From: Sorghum bicolor
Taxonomy: Eukaryota > Streptophyta > Magnoliopsida > Poales > Poaceae
Assembly: GCF_000003195.3 (NCBI RefSeq)
Contig: NC_012876.2
Span: forward strand, 61,436,407-61,500,406
Direction of reading: 5' to 3'
Length of the DNA: 64,000 nucleotides
Position numbers and translations under genes: made by a program. Numbering within the stretch: position 1 is the first letter of the stretch; every line of letters begins with the position of its first letter. The notes under the pieces were generated by a model. That model was given only the letters and a program-made list of their open reading frames with translations. It searched no databases and was not told where the DNA came from. Below are positions 33,409 to 43,268 of the stretch, in pieces.

Positions 33409-35279
33409 CTATAGCACAGCCTGCAACTGTTCATACAAAGCCCAGAGGACCAATCCTATTACAGTGTCCCTTACCAGACCCTTGATGAGTGAGCTAACCC
33501 ATGTATCAGATGATGCTCTACCAACAAGGTCTCGGAATCTCAAATCCCCTTGATCAGAGATCAGCGCGTACACAATGCCATTAATGTGCCCCTTCCCTAC
33601 AACTCCGACAACAGTTTTGCTCTTGTTCACAGCCTTGCTCCGCTTCAGCGACCATGCAAGGAACTGCAAGAAAGCATCCAGAGTTTAACTGAATTGCTAG
33701 AGACATGGATGATTGAAGTATCATGCAAAGTTTGATGCAATTAAAAAATTCACATAGTTGCATGTTCTGCAAAGAGTGGAGGATTCAGATAGGCTGTTCA
33801 GAATCATGCTCATACCATGTCGCGTTCGTGTATGAGAGGCTGCAGCAGTGCAGGATAAGATGTGCTAAGTTTCTCATACAACTCATATGGGCTGACGGCA
33901 GTTTTCTCATCCTGCTACAGTAGTAATCAAACAAGAATGTCAACAGACAAAATGATTTATCGATATTTGGTTCGAGATACATTTTTGTACTAAAAAGACT
34001 GGCAACAGTCTCTTTTAGGCAATTACAACTGAGGACTGACAAAATGAATACAAGTACTTACTGGCGTGTCAGTCGTCGAAGCAATCCCACGGAACAGTGA
34101 GATGAGTAGCTTTGTCTTTTGATCCCAGGTGAGGGATTTCCATGCTCGTTCAAGCTGCATGAACAATCTGGTATGAGTTTCTGCTATTCTATCAGTTGTA
34201 CTTTGCAGAGTTAGCAATGCAAGCTCAGTGTACAAATACCATTAAAAGACAATGTACAGCTAATAAAGCCACATACAGTTATTTCAATCGGGCGATCGCC
34301 AAGAACAAGCTGAGCTCCAATGTCTTCAGACACCCTCCTAGCTGCCCGGAACTACGAAAACACAGTATATGGTAGTAGAATTCAGTTGCTATGTTGTCAC
34401 AGAACATCTGAAGAAAACTCACATGTCACATATGTCAGTTTATCAGGAAGCACCTCTTCTCCAAACGGCCGGTTCGCACTGGAAGAAATTTTAGAAGAAA
34501 AAACAGCGAGGAGCAGACGCAGAGCAAAGGCGCTCTGCCCACCTGTACCATTCCAAAGAAACCAACAAAATCAGAAAGCCTCAGTCAGTTCCATGGCTGA
34601 CGAGAAGCAGCAGGTCTCAGTGAGTTCCATGGCTGATGAGAAGTGGTAAACACAAGCACAAGGTAGTGCTCGGTTGCTCTCACCCAGGTTGATGCTTCTG
34701 TTGACTGCACCGAAGAACTTGGAGCCACCGAGAGAGAACATGTTAGACTTCAAGAGCGGCTCGTCGGAAGAATCACTGGACACGTACATGATTCCAGCTC
34801 TGCAGTGAGGGCTCTGCAACGGCGTCAGTTAGCCCCGCCCGGAAGAAGATTTGACAACACTTGTTTAGTTTAAGCAGCTTAGTGCTTTAATGGAAGGCAT
34901 GGCCTTGCCTGCTCCGGCAGAGCTCGACGACGACGTTGTCGGGTTGGACGGCGCGGAGGACGCGCTCGACGTCGGCGACGGAGTCCGGGGAGAGGTGCGA
35001 GGTGCCGAGGATCCACACCTCGTCGGGCTCCACGAAGTCCGGCGGGCGCCACGCCGGGACCGGGCCGAACCGCCGACGCGGGACGCGCACGAGCGCGCCG
35101 GACTCCACCAGCCCCGCCAGCGCGGGGTCACCCGCGGCGGCGGCGGCGGCGCGCGTGTCGGCGAGCACGGCCGCCCGGTAGTTGAAGCACGGCGGCGGCG
35201 GCGGGATCGGCGGCCGGAACGACGCCGCCGCGGCGGATGGGGTGGGCCCCGCTGCCATCCTGGCGGGTCGGCTGCGCAT
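33409..35279 (-). CDS. TraB-domain protein, seven exons
   Basis: Coding exons on the minus strand: 35279-34909, 34799-34684, 34542-34454, 34351-34277, 34154-34062, 33911-33816, 33663-33409. They join in frame to 364 residues, near the usual plant TraB length. G-T-S-H lies at residues 92-95 in the W-I-L-G-T-S-H block, followed by V-V-E-L-C-R-S-R (end of exon 1) continuing into A-G-I-M-Y in exon 2. The G-K-G-H-I-N-G-I block is near the start of the last exon, and a hydrophobic C-terminal helix near 340-360 could anchor it in a membrane. Plant TraB proteins have been linked to the mitochondrial outer membrane and ER contacts; the biochemical activity is uncertain. Six introns have usual or near-usual ends; intron 1 starts GC. 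I chose the Met at 35279; a second Met at 35258 is possible. The N-terminus is Ala/Pro-rich. Confidence 0.9.
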
Positions 35280-37321
35280 CTGGGTGGCGGTGGGTGGTGC
35301 CCGCGCGGCCGCGCGTCGTCGGAGGATATGAATGGGACCGGGCCGGGTCGCCGGGATTGGGCGGGCTACGTTGATGGGCTCGGCGCCAGTCGCGTGGTGA
35401 CGATTTAGTTTTTTTTTCTCCATCTCACTTAATTCCATTTGAGAAAGGCTGAAATGACCGTATTTATATAAATTTGGGCCTAACATCTATGTCTTTGGGG
35501 GAAAAAAACTTCGATTTTGAGGAGGCTGCCATTTTGACCTAATTTGTTCCATATGCTACTCATCAACAAACAAAAGAGAGAAGAATTATTTGATTCACAA
35601 AATTATTGTCCTGATCTGACAATACACTATAAATAACTTTGGCCTTTTCACAAAGAAATAAAACTTTGGCCCATTGATTTTGATCACTAAGAATATGGAA
35701 ATCATGGCCATGTATCAAGTAGCATGTCTCAATTCTTAGTATCAAGTTGAATCGATGTTGCGTGTCTGAGCGAGTGGTGGCACACCGAGTTGTTAGTTCT
35801 AAAGTTGCCTTGTGTCACAGCCTCATCATTTATATGGTTTTTAGGTTCGTTGTCCACTATACACTATGCTAACAATTGTTTTCATTTTTTTATAGAAAAT
35901 TACAATTCTATTACTCGACCATATCTGCTAAATCTTTTGACATCAAGGATCGACAAAATAATACATACAATCTGACACTCCGGCTAATACTGGAGGCAAG
36001 GCCTCATAGCACTTGCTTCGTAGGGCACCAAGTTCCTTTTTTTACACTTGTGTTGCTAGTTCGCAATGTGCATGCGATACTAGATGAATCTCAAAATATG
36101 GAGAAAAGTGACATATTTTCGTAATCATGTTTGCATGTGTGTCATGTTTGTTGCATTAGAATTTGAGTTCAAAATCAAATTGGGCGTTGACATTACCTTT
36201 GAGATGTTAATTTTATGCAAATGCATTTTTCATGGTACAACCTACTAGGATTGCCCAGAGCAACTTCAGTGTTGCATCCGATCCATAGGAGCAGAACTCG
36301 GTTCACTTTTGCACCACTAGGTCATCACAATATATATATAGACATCGACTTTTAGACCACCCCACACCGAATAAATTAAGAAATAAGAATCACTTTGGGC
36401 TTTCACTTATGGTATGATGCTTGGTACTTGCACCATCAGCTGGTCAGCGGCATACCTCATCTAATACATATTAGCCGTCATTTTCCTGATGTCAACTAAC
36501 CACGAGTCATGCATGACGGATAATTCCACAGCAACCAAAACCGTCTCAAGTCCGAGTTTAGATTCTGACACCACGTTTTGCATGCTGCAGTGTGCATTGC
36601 TCGCTTTCAGCTGCCCACGCAGTTCGATTTCACTCTAAAATGGAGCTGCTCTTAGATTAAGAATGCTAGATCTGTACACTTCTCATCATATTATCTCTTC
36701 ATATGAATCGTTTTAATGTGAATAATTATTTGTGGTAGAGGATGTCAAATAGAAGATACGAGATAATTTTTAGCATTATCTTTAAACTAAAACCAGAACT
36801 CGTATTTAGTTTTCTATATATAATGTCCATGTTATAGCTAGAGTTTTAAAGGGGGGTAAATAGTTTTCTATATTGTCCATGTTACATCTAGAGGGCAGCT
36901 CATACATGTCTCTGTAGCTGTGGCCTCTCCCTCTCTGCATAATTGAACACAATTACACAATCTTGCCCAGTTGGTGTTTGTGGTTGATAATACGATCGAG
37001 GTGGAATCGAAACATTTGCTTTTTCTACAGATATTCGTACAGCCAACGAGGTCTTTGGCTGAGTACTACTTTTACTTTAAAAAAGGAAGAAGCAACAAAG
37101 AGGTCCTAAGATTGAGCCCGATGGTTGACGAGTCATCTTTGTTTAGCTTAGTTAACCACGCAATTGCATTGCAATGTAAGGCCTGATGCCGTCAGTCAGT
37201 CAGTCGCACAATCCTAGCCGCCATCATGCATGACTCATGGCCGTTGACACCAGGATATACATGTCTGCTACTCTGCTTACACGGGCTAAAGTAACCGTAC
37301 TTAACCGGCCAAAACCATAAA
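35280..37321. other. Upstream and intergenic region, no gene recognised
   Basis: The right-hand side of the TraB start is moderately AT-rich, with no plain TATA box. 35800-37300 is AT-rich with short frames only. A GTCA tetramer run lies near 37191-37205. Confidence 0.4.
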
Positions 37322-37563
37322 GGCCTTGTTTAGTTCCCAACAAATTTTGCAAAATTTTTCAGATTTCTCGTCACATCGAATCTTTAGACGTATGCATGGA
37401 GTATTAAATATAGATGAAAATAAAAACTAATTGCACAGTTTGGTCGGAATTGACGAGACGAATCTTTGAGCCTAGTTAGTCCATAATTGAACAATATTTG
37501 TCAAATACAAACGAAAGTGTTACTATTCATATTTTGCAAAATTTTTTAGAAGTAAACAAGGCC
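37322..37563 (-). mobile_element. MITE, GGCCTTGTTTAGTT family
   Basis: GGCCTTGTTTAGTTCCC to AAGTAAACAAGGCC with complete interior. AAA on both sides could be the 3-bp target duplication. Confidence 0.85.
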
Positions 37564-38689
37564 AAAATAGCAGGCTAGCGGCTAGCCAGCCTCCTGTACC
37601 CATGCACAAGTGTTACCATCTCGTATTGCAGAGTACTATTGTATTTTGCTCAAGTGGATAATTCATCTCACAGCTGATTGGCACGAGCTATGGACGATAT
37701 CATGTGCTCGCTCTTGGTTGGGTGAATGGTCCTCCTCCTGTTACCGCCTGCCGCCCTGCTGGCTGGCTGCTGCATGCCCCGCCGGTTGAACAAAGAGCAA
37801 AAGTGGCAAAAACGCCGGCGCCCCGCTAGCTACCCCTTGAGCGACAGCGACACTCATCCGATCCGACCGGTGAAAAAAAAAGTACGGCCGCGCGGCGCGT
37901 CAGCGCGGATGTCACCGCCGCGGTGGAGCTCTCGTCGGCCCGAGCTGGTACCCGGCCAGGGCCAGCCTTCTCCTTCCTCCGACAAGTTCGGCCAGCGAGA
38001 GAGAGTCTCTCTGGCTCTCTGCAATGCAAGTGGCGCCAGAAATATCTGCCCGAGCCGTTGTTCTGTTTCCGTGGGTGTGCGCCCTCCCTCGCCCTGCGGC
38101 GACGGAGCCAACGGTGGGGCTGGTGGGGCTCTAGCCCCGCCTACCGCCGTAGAACCTACGTAGCCCCTCTTAGCTCTTTTTCTACAAATTTTTATCATTG
38201 ATGCTCTTTAAGAAGAGGCTGAAGTTAAGCCTCCTCTAAATATTTTCTAGATTCGTCACCGGCCCTGCCCAAACGGATAATGAGCCCTCGCTCTCCTTCG
38301 CCCAGCCGTTGCTGAAGCCACACTTGTTTATGGCACTTGTTCGGCAGTTCCCACTTGTTCATCTGCGCACGCCGAAAATAGCCGTGCCACTGGCACTCCG
38401 GCGGTGTGCTCGCAACCGCCTAGCCAGCCTTGGCCTAGTCACTAGTGGTCTGCGGCACCTGCATGGCACCTGTTTTCGGTCTTATCCTCGTCCATGGCCC
38501 ACAGGACGACGAAACAGTTTCCACTTCCAGCAGCCCCTTCCTTGCCTTCCCTCGGGCCTCGGCGGTCGGCGGCCACTTACAAATACGCGCCCTCCGAACC
38601 GTCATTTCCCACCAAAACTATAGTGGACACCTTCGCGACGACGACATACCAGTAACAATCCTCAGTCCTGACCTGCCACACACTCGCCA
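37564..38689. other. Region upstream of the broken CBF-like gene
   Basis: GC-rich, with overlapping low-complexity frames around 37726-38163 that I do not accept as genes. 38560-38600 resembles the proximal promoter of the intact paralogue at 42470 but has TACAAATA in place of TATAAATA. Confidence 0.45.
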
Positions 38690-38847
38690 ATGACGCGCCA
38701 GATCAAGCGAGAGCCGAGCGCCTGCAGCGAGTCGGCGTCCTCGCCGTCGTCGGCGCAGCACACGGAGGAGGCCGCCGGTTCTTCCAGCCGCCGCAAGCGC
38801 CCCACGGGGCGCACCAAGTTCCGGGAGACGCGGCACCCGGTATTCCG
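38690..38847 (+). pseudogene. Truncated DREB1/CBF-like gene fragment
   Basis: Starts with ATG and about 50 residues, including a Ser-rich N-terminus and the DREB1/CBF signature K-R-P-T-G-R-T-K-F-R-E-T-R-H-P followed by V-F-R, the first residues of the AP2 domain. Similarity to the intact gene at 42546 stops at 38847; 33 bp later a Stowaway element begins. The frame runs on to a stop at 38896 with unrelated residues. The DNA-binding AP2 domain is therefore missing and no remainder was found downstream. Orientation and spacing suggest a tandem duplicate that lost its 3' part. Confidence 0.85.
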
Positions 38848-38879
38848 ATTGATCTATCAGAGCAGAATCCATCCTGTTA

Positions 38880-39107
38880 TACTCTCTCCATTCTAATTAA
38901 ATTATAAAACGTTTAACATGTTTGACTACTTATTTTATTCAAAAAATTTATATAAACATAGTTAAATTTAAGTTATTTGATAAATTTTTATTAATAAATC
39001 AAGCCACAACAAAAAGAAGTGATATTTTGCATAAATTTTTTAATAAAACAAGTGATTAAACTTAGTGTTAAAAGTCAAGCGTCTTATAATTTAGGATGAA
39101 TTGAGTA
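38880..39107. mobile_element. Stowaway (Tc1/mariner-type) MITE
   Basis: The left TACTCTCTCCATTCTAATTA is mirrored by GATGAATTGAGTA on the right, with TA at both edges and ATTATAAAACGTTT matched by AGCGTCTTATAATTTAG inside. It lies directly behind the CBF fragment. Confidence 0.75.
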
Positions 39108-39111
39108 CAAC

Positions 39112-39648
39112 CAATGTTTTAAATAGCGCGCTATTTTCGCACTATAGCGTCGCTATAGCGCCCAGAATAAGTCGACGCGAAGCTATACCTCATTTTTACG
39201 CTATCAGCGCTATAGCGCGCTATAGCTCCGCTAAACTGAAATAGCGCCATAGTGCCGCTATTTGCGTGCTATTGCTGTTTATTTGTGATCATGTTGTCAT
39301 GCACTTATTTGTTGTGCTGTGCTTATGCAGTTGTGGTTATACACTATGCAGTCATGCATTATGCTTATGACTTAGTTATGTATTAAACTTTTAAACTATG
39401 TAACACAAGTGATTTGTGATTGTGAAATATGATGGTTGTTTGAACTTGTTGCTGTCTATTATATATTTTACCTGTTTTCAATTAAATAGCGCGCTATAGC
39501 GCCGCTATAGCGTCGCTATAGCGTGGATAGCTACAACACGCTGCTGTGTACAGCAGCCGCTATAGTGGGGCTATAGCGTTCGCTATAGCGCAAATAGCGT
39601 CTAGAACAGAAAGATGCTATTTTCTATAGCTCGCTATTTAAAACATTG
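39112..39648. mobile_element. hAT-type MITE with internal GCTATAGCG repeats
   Basis: A perfect 17-bp TIR CAATGTTTTAAATAGCG (39112-39128, inverted at 39632-39648) is flanked by an 8-bp target duplication with one mismatch: AGTACAAC (39104-39111) and AGTGCAAC (39649-39656). The subterminal regions hold many CGCTATAGCG palindromes. The 8-bp duplication indicates hAT. The left duplication overlaps the end of the adjacent Stowaway element, so the hAT element inserted at its edge. Confidence 0.85.
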
Positions 39649-39656
39649 AGTGCAAC

Positions 39657-40202
39657 ACATCTCGATTGTCAAGTACTTCCTTGGAACACGTAAAATTTGC
39701 AAGATCTATTGGCATAGTTTTCACTAGAAATGTTAAGGATAGGCACGTGTGGCACGTAAGTGTCTATAAAAATGGTCATTCCTAAAGAAGGAATTACAGC
39801 AACAATTTCGAGAAATAATAATGCATATTGAAGAGAGCTCATGTAACATATAACAAGAATTTAGATAGGAATAAAAATATATACTCTCTTCGTACTTGTA
39901 AAGAAAGACGTTTTGCACCTCAAAGACATATGGCATGCTAATTATGTGTTGACATGCAAGTTCAAAGACCTAGATGACACCGCTATACAAGTTATAGGAC
40001 TCAAAAATCAAAATTCAAGAACCAAAGACCGAGAGTCATGACTATATAAGTTTAGGGATCCATAAGACTCGAGAGTTAGGGACCCAAATGGACCCTCACC
40101 GTGGAGTTGAGAGACTGCCAGTGAATTTTACTTTTTTTTTTAATAGATATTTAATCAATTAATGCAGTAAGTGAGAAAATGTTGATTCAACGGTAAAAAA
40201 AC
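39657..40202. other. AT-rich intergenic stretch
   Basis: No gene or clear element seen. Confidence 0.4.
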
Positions 40203-40437
40203 TACTTCCTCCGTCCCTATTTAACTGTCATCGTTGGTATGCATACCACAAATTTAACTTGATTTGTAGAAAATTCGCACAACATTTGTAAGATTATTAA
40301 AAAAATATATTCAAAGATCTTTCTAATGGTACTAATTATGTACCATAAATATTATTATTTTTAATATATGTTTACTTAAAGTTACTCTGTATTTTTCGGT
40401 AAACGTAAACGACAGATATTTAGAGACAGAGAGAGTA
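40203..40437. mobile_element. Stowaway MITE
   Basis: Begins TACTTCCTCCGTCCCTATTT and ends GAGACAGAGAGAGTA, with TA on both edges. Confidence 0.7.
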
Positions 40438-40680
40438 GGATGGAACATGTAAGCAAACGAAAGACTTAGGCCACTTCTAGTTAGGGTTCTATGTTCCAAT
40501 TTCCAAAACTTTCATGTATTGTAAAACAATATAAACTGGTTTTATCTCTATAGACTTATTTCCATCCATGAAACTTTCAACATCTCTCTTCATTTATATT
40601 GTATCATGTTGGTATATCTGTTAAGTTGGTAGCTTATTTAATATCCATAAAAAAATATTATTGGGACTGACTTTACGAAG

Positions 40681-40850
40681 TACTCCCTCCGTACATGTAA
40701 AGAAAGTATTTTCAGATAAAGTTTGGGTCAAACATTGGGAATATAAATTATGAATAACTTTTAAGTTGCTGGGTTTAGAAATGTGAAAACCATATGAGTA
40801 GATTTATCTTGAAAAATACTTTTATAAAAATATACATATAATGGAGAAAG
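40681..40850 (+). mobile_element. Stowaway-like MITE, GGGTCAAACATT core, copy 3 (3' truncated)
   Basis: Starts TACTCCCTCCGTACATGTAAAG and carries GGGTCAAACATTGGGAATAT. The homology to the copy at 11050 stops near ATACATATAATGG. Confidence 0.65.
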
Positions 40851-41152
40851 ATGAGATAAAAGTGGCTAAAAATAGAAATTAAAACCCACGATTGGTTGGG
40901 TACTAATCAATGATTATGACGCTAACCCATAAGCACATTATAAAGGAACAGAGGTGGTGGAGCATGACCGACCAGGCAGTAGGTGGTTCATGGGCAGTTG
41001 GGCACCTAATAACTGGGCGCGGGGGAATGAAGAAGTCAGATTAGAGGAGACGAGATGACGTCCAGCATCAGCGTGCGACTGTGCGAGGAAGAAGCTTTTA
41101 CGGCTAGCTAATAATATTTTTTTTTGTCACGACAAATTAGAATCAACATTTA
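40851..41152. other. Intergenic, no feature seen
   Basis: About 300 bp of mixed sequence without open frames or repeat ends. Confidence 0.35.
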
Positions 41153-41391
41153 GGCCTTGAATTAGTTTACCCCAAAATCCAAAAACTTTTCAAGATTTCC
41201 TGTCACATCGAATCTTACGGCACATGCATGGAGCATTAAATATAAATGAAAATAAAAACTAATTGCACAGTTTGTCTGTAAATTACGAGACGAATCTTTT
41301 AATTCTAGTTATTCTATAATTGGATAATGTTTGTCAAATAAAAACAAAAGTGCTACAGTGTCAAAATCCAAAAAAAAAATAGATCTAAGCC
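41153..41391 (-). mobile_element. MITE, GGCCTTG...TTTAG family, TSD TTA
   Basis: GGCCTTGAATTAGTTTACC to AGATCTAAGCC with the shared interior (ACGAGACGAATCTTTTAATTC). TTA lies on both sides (41150-41152 and 41392-41394). Confidence 0.8.
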
Positions 41392-41904
41392 TTAGCCGAT
41401 TTTATGGTCAGCCCGAACATACATGTGATGTATTGTCGACGGCACTCACACGCGAGAGTGGTTGCAAAGTATAGGCGTTTGTGCAAACATATGGCTGCTA
41501 GAACTGCATAAATAAAGAACGGCATTGTGTCTGTGACAGTGCGAGTGTACAATTTGGCATCCCTCTCGCACAGGACCAGCAGGGCAGCAGCCTGCCCAAA
41601 GAGGCAAGGAAAATACTCGATCAGAAAACAGCAGCGGCAGCCGCGCCCACGGGTGCATCGGCATACCGGAAACGGAAATACTCCTAGCCCATTTCTGGCT
41701 AATCTAATCAGGTGCAGTCCTGGTAGCTGGTAGTATGGCGGTATCCCGTTGGCGGCGGGTGCCTTGGTATCCGCCGCCGCTGCCTCTGCATGGCCTGCCA
41801 GCCACAGACCACACCGGTCCTGGAAACCGGGGGAGACCGCGACGGCGTTGGCTGGCTGGTGCCTGCCTTGCCTACCCGACCGACCGCGCATTCCAAGCGG
41901 CCAA
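41392..41904. other. Intergenic, no gene recognised
   Basis: Open frames on both strands without recognisable content. Confidence 0.35.
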
Positions 41905-42114
41905 GGCCCCGTAGTATTTTCGTTTTTATTTAACAAACATTATCCAATCATGAAACAATTAGGCTTAAAAGATTCCTCTCGTGATTTACAAATAAACTGT
42001 ACAATTAGTTATCTTTTTTATCTATATTTAATGTTCTATACATGTGCCACAAGATTTGATGTGATGGAGAATCTTGTAAAGTTTTGAGTTTTTGGGTGTA
42101 TCTAAACAAGGCCT
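41905..42114 (+). mobile_element. MITE, GGCCTTGTTTAGTT family, 5' end degenerate
   Basis: The interior TTTAACAAACATTATCCAATCA and the 3' end TCTAAACAAGGCC are clear. The 5' end is eroded near GGCCCCGTAG. Confidence 0.7.
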
Positions 42115-42545
42115 AAGCAATCCGCCGCGGCGAAGTCGACGTCCCCCAGTCCCCAGTCCCCGGACTCGGCGGCGCGGCAACCCAGTCCAGCACAGCATCT
42201 GGGTTCTTTCTACTGTGCGCTACCGTAGAAGCCACTGCTTTCACGAAGGTTCCCCCATCTCCTCTGCTGCCTGCCGGAGTGCCGGAACATGTCAAACACA
42301 CACTGCTGCAGCAGACCAAGGCAAGAAATGAACGAAGGCACATCACATGGTCCGGGTCATCATCACACACGCTCGCACCACATCATCGTTTTCTGCGTAC
42401 TGTAAGTACGCCAGAGAGACCAAACCAAACCCGTCTTCTGCTTCCCGTCTCCGGCCGCGGAGGAAGGAGTACCTATAAATACGCTGCCTCGCCCGCCGCG
42501 AACCCGCGCAACAGCGCGCCAGCCAACGACCAAGTGCAAACGGCG
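42115..42545 (+). promoter_or_regulatory. Promoter and 5' UTR of the DREB1/CBF-type gene
   Basis: A TATAAAT box lies at 42474-42480, 66 bp before the ATG, in the context ACCTATAAATACGCTGCC. The short leader is typical of CBF genes. A MITE ends about 430 bp upstream of the start codon, so it could contribute to regulation; that part is inference. Confidence 0.6.
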
Positions 42546-43268
42546 ATGGATTTCAAGCGCACCACCACGGAGCCTCCGGCGGCGGCAACTTCGCCTTCGG
42601 CTTCGCCGTCGCTCGGGTCGTCGGGGCAGCATCCGTCCCCGCCGAAGCGGCCGGCGGGGCGGACCAAGTTCCAGGAGACGCGGCACCCGGTGTTCCGCGG
42701 GGTGCGTCGGCGCGGCCGGGCCGGGCGGTGGGTGTGCGAGGTGCGCGTCCCGGGCAGCCGCGGGGACCGCCTGTGGGTGGGCACGTTCGACACCGCCGAG
42801 GCCGCCGCGCGCGCGCACGACGCCGCCATGCTCGCGCTCTGCGGCGACGCCGCGTGCCTCAACTTCGCCGACTCCGCTTCGCTGCTCCACGTCCCGCGTC
42901 CCGCCGCCGACCCCTCCGCCGCTGTGGGCCTCCCCGACGTCCAGCGCGCCGCCACCGAGGCCGTCGCCGGGTTCATGCTGCAGCGCCAGCGCGGCGGGCA
43001 CGACGCGCCCGCCGCTGCCTCGCAGGACAATGCCGCTTCGGCTTCGGCGGCGGCGGCGGGCGTGGACCACGCCCACGCGCCACGTGCCGTGGGGCCGCCG
43101 GCGGTGGACAGCTTGCTCGAGCTGGATGTGTTCGGCGGCATGGACGACGCCGGCTCCTACTATGCGAGCTTGGCGCAGGGGCTGCTCATCGACCCGCCGC
43201 CGCCCGCCGTGGACTGCCCCGACGAGGATGAAGATTGCGGCGCCGGTGAGATGGAGCTGTGGGGCTAG
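42546..43268 (+). CDS. DREB1/CBF-type AP2/ERF transcription factor, intronless
   Basis: A 240-residue nuclear regulator expected to bind the CRT/DRE element (core CCGAC) in stress-response promoters. A Ser/Pro-rich N-terminus is followed by the CBF signature [15 protein letters not shown] (residues 34-48), the AP2 domain (about 50-107) with the DREB-type V and E in R-G-V-R-R-R and W-V-C-E-V-R-V-P, and then the second signature region. That second region reads F-A-D-S-A-S-L-L, so the usual Trp of D-S-A-W is replaced by Ser. The C-terminus is acidic and ends E-L-W-G, close to the usual L-W-x-Y ending. I chose the ATG at 42546 because it sits 66 bp after a TATA box and matches family N-termini; the open frame extends upstream only by chance. 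A truncated paralogue lies at 38690. Confidence 0.93.
   Translation: MDFKRTTTEPPAAATSPSASPSLGSSGQHPSPPKRPAGRTKFQETRHPVFRGVRRRGRAGRWVCEVRVPGSRGDRLWVGTFDTAEAAARAHDAAMLALCGDAACLNFADSASLLHVPRPAADPSAAVGLPDVQRAATEAVAGFMLQRQRGGHDAPAAASQDNAASASAAAAGVDHAHAPRAVGPPAVDSLLELDVFGGMDDAGSYYASLAQGLLIDPPPPAVDCPDEDEDCGAGEMELWG

Noticed and set aside
37726..38163. 145-codon plus-strand frame upstream of the CBF fragment
   Set aside because: Arg/Pro-rich, opposing frames overlap, no domain or promoter.
41385..41936. 183-codon minus-strand frame
   Set aside because: Starts inside a MITE and ends in another; no domain recognised.
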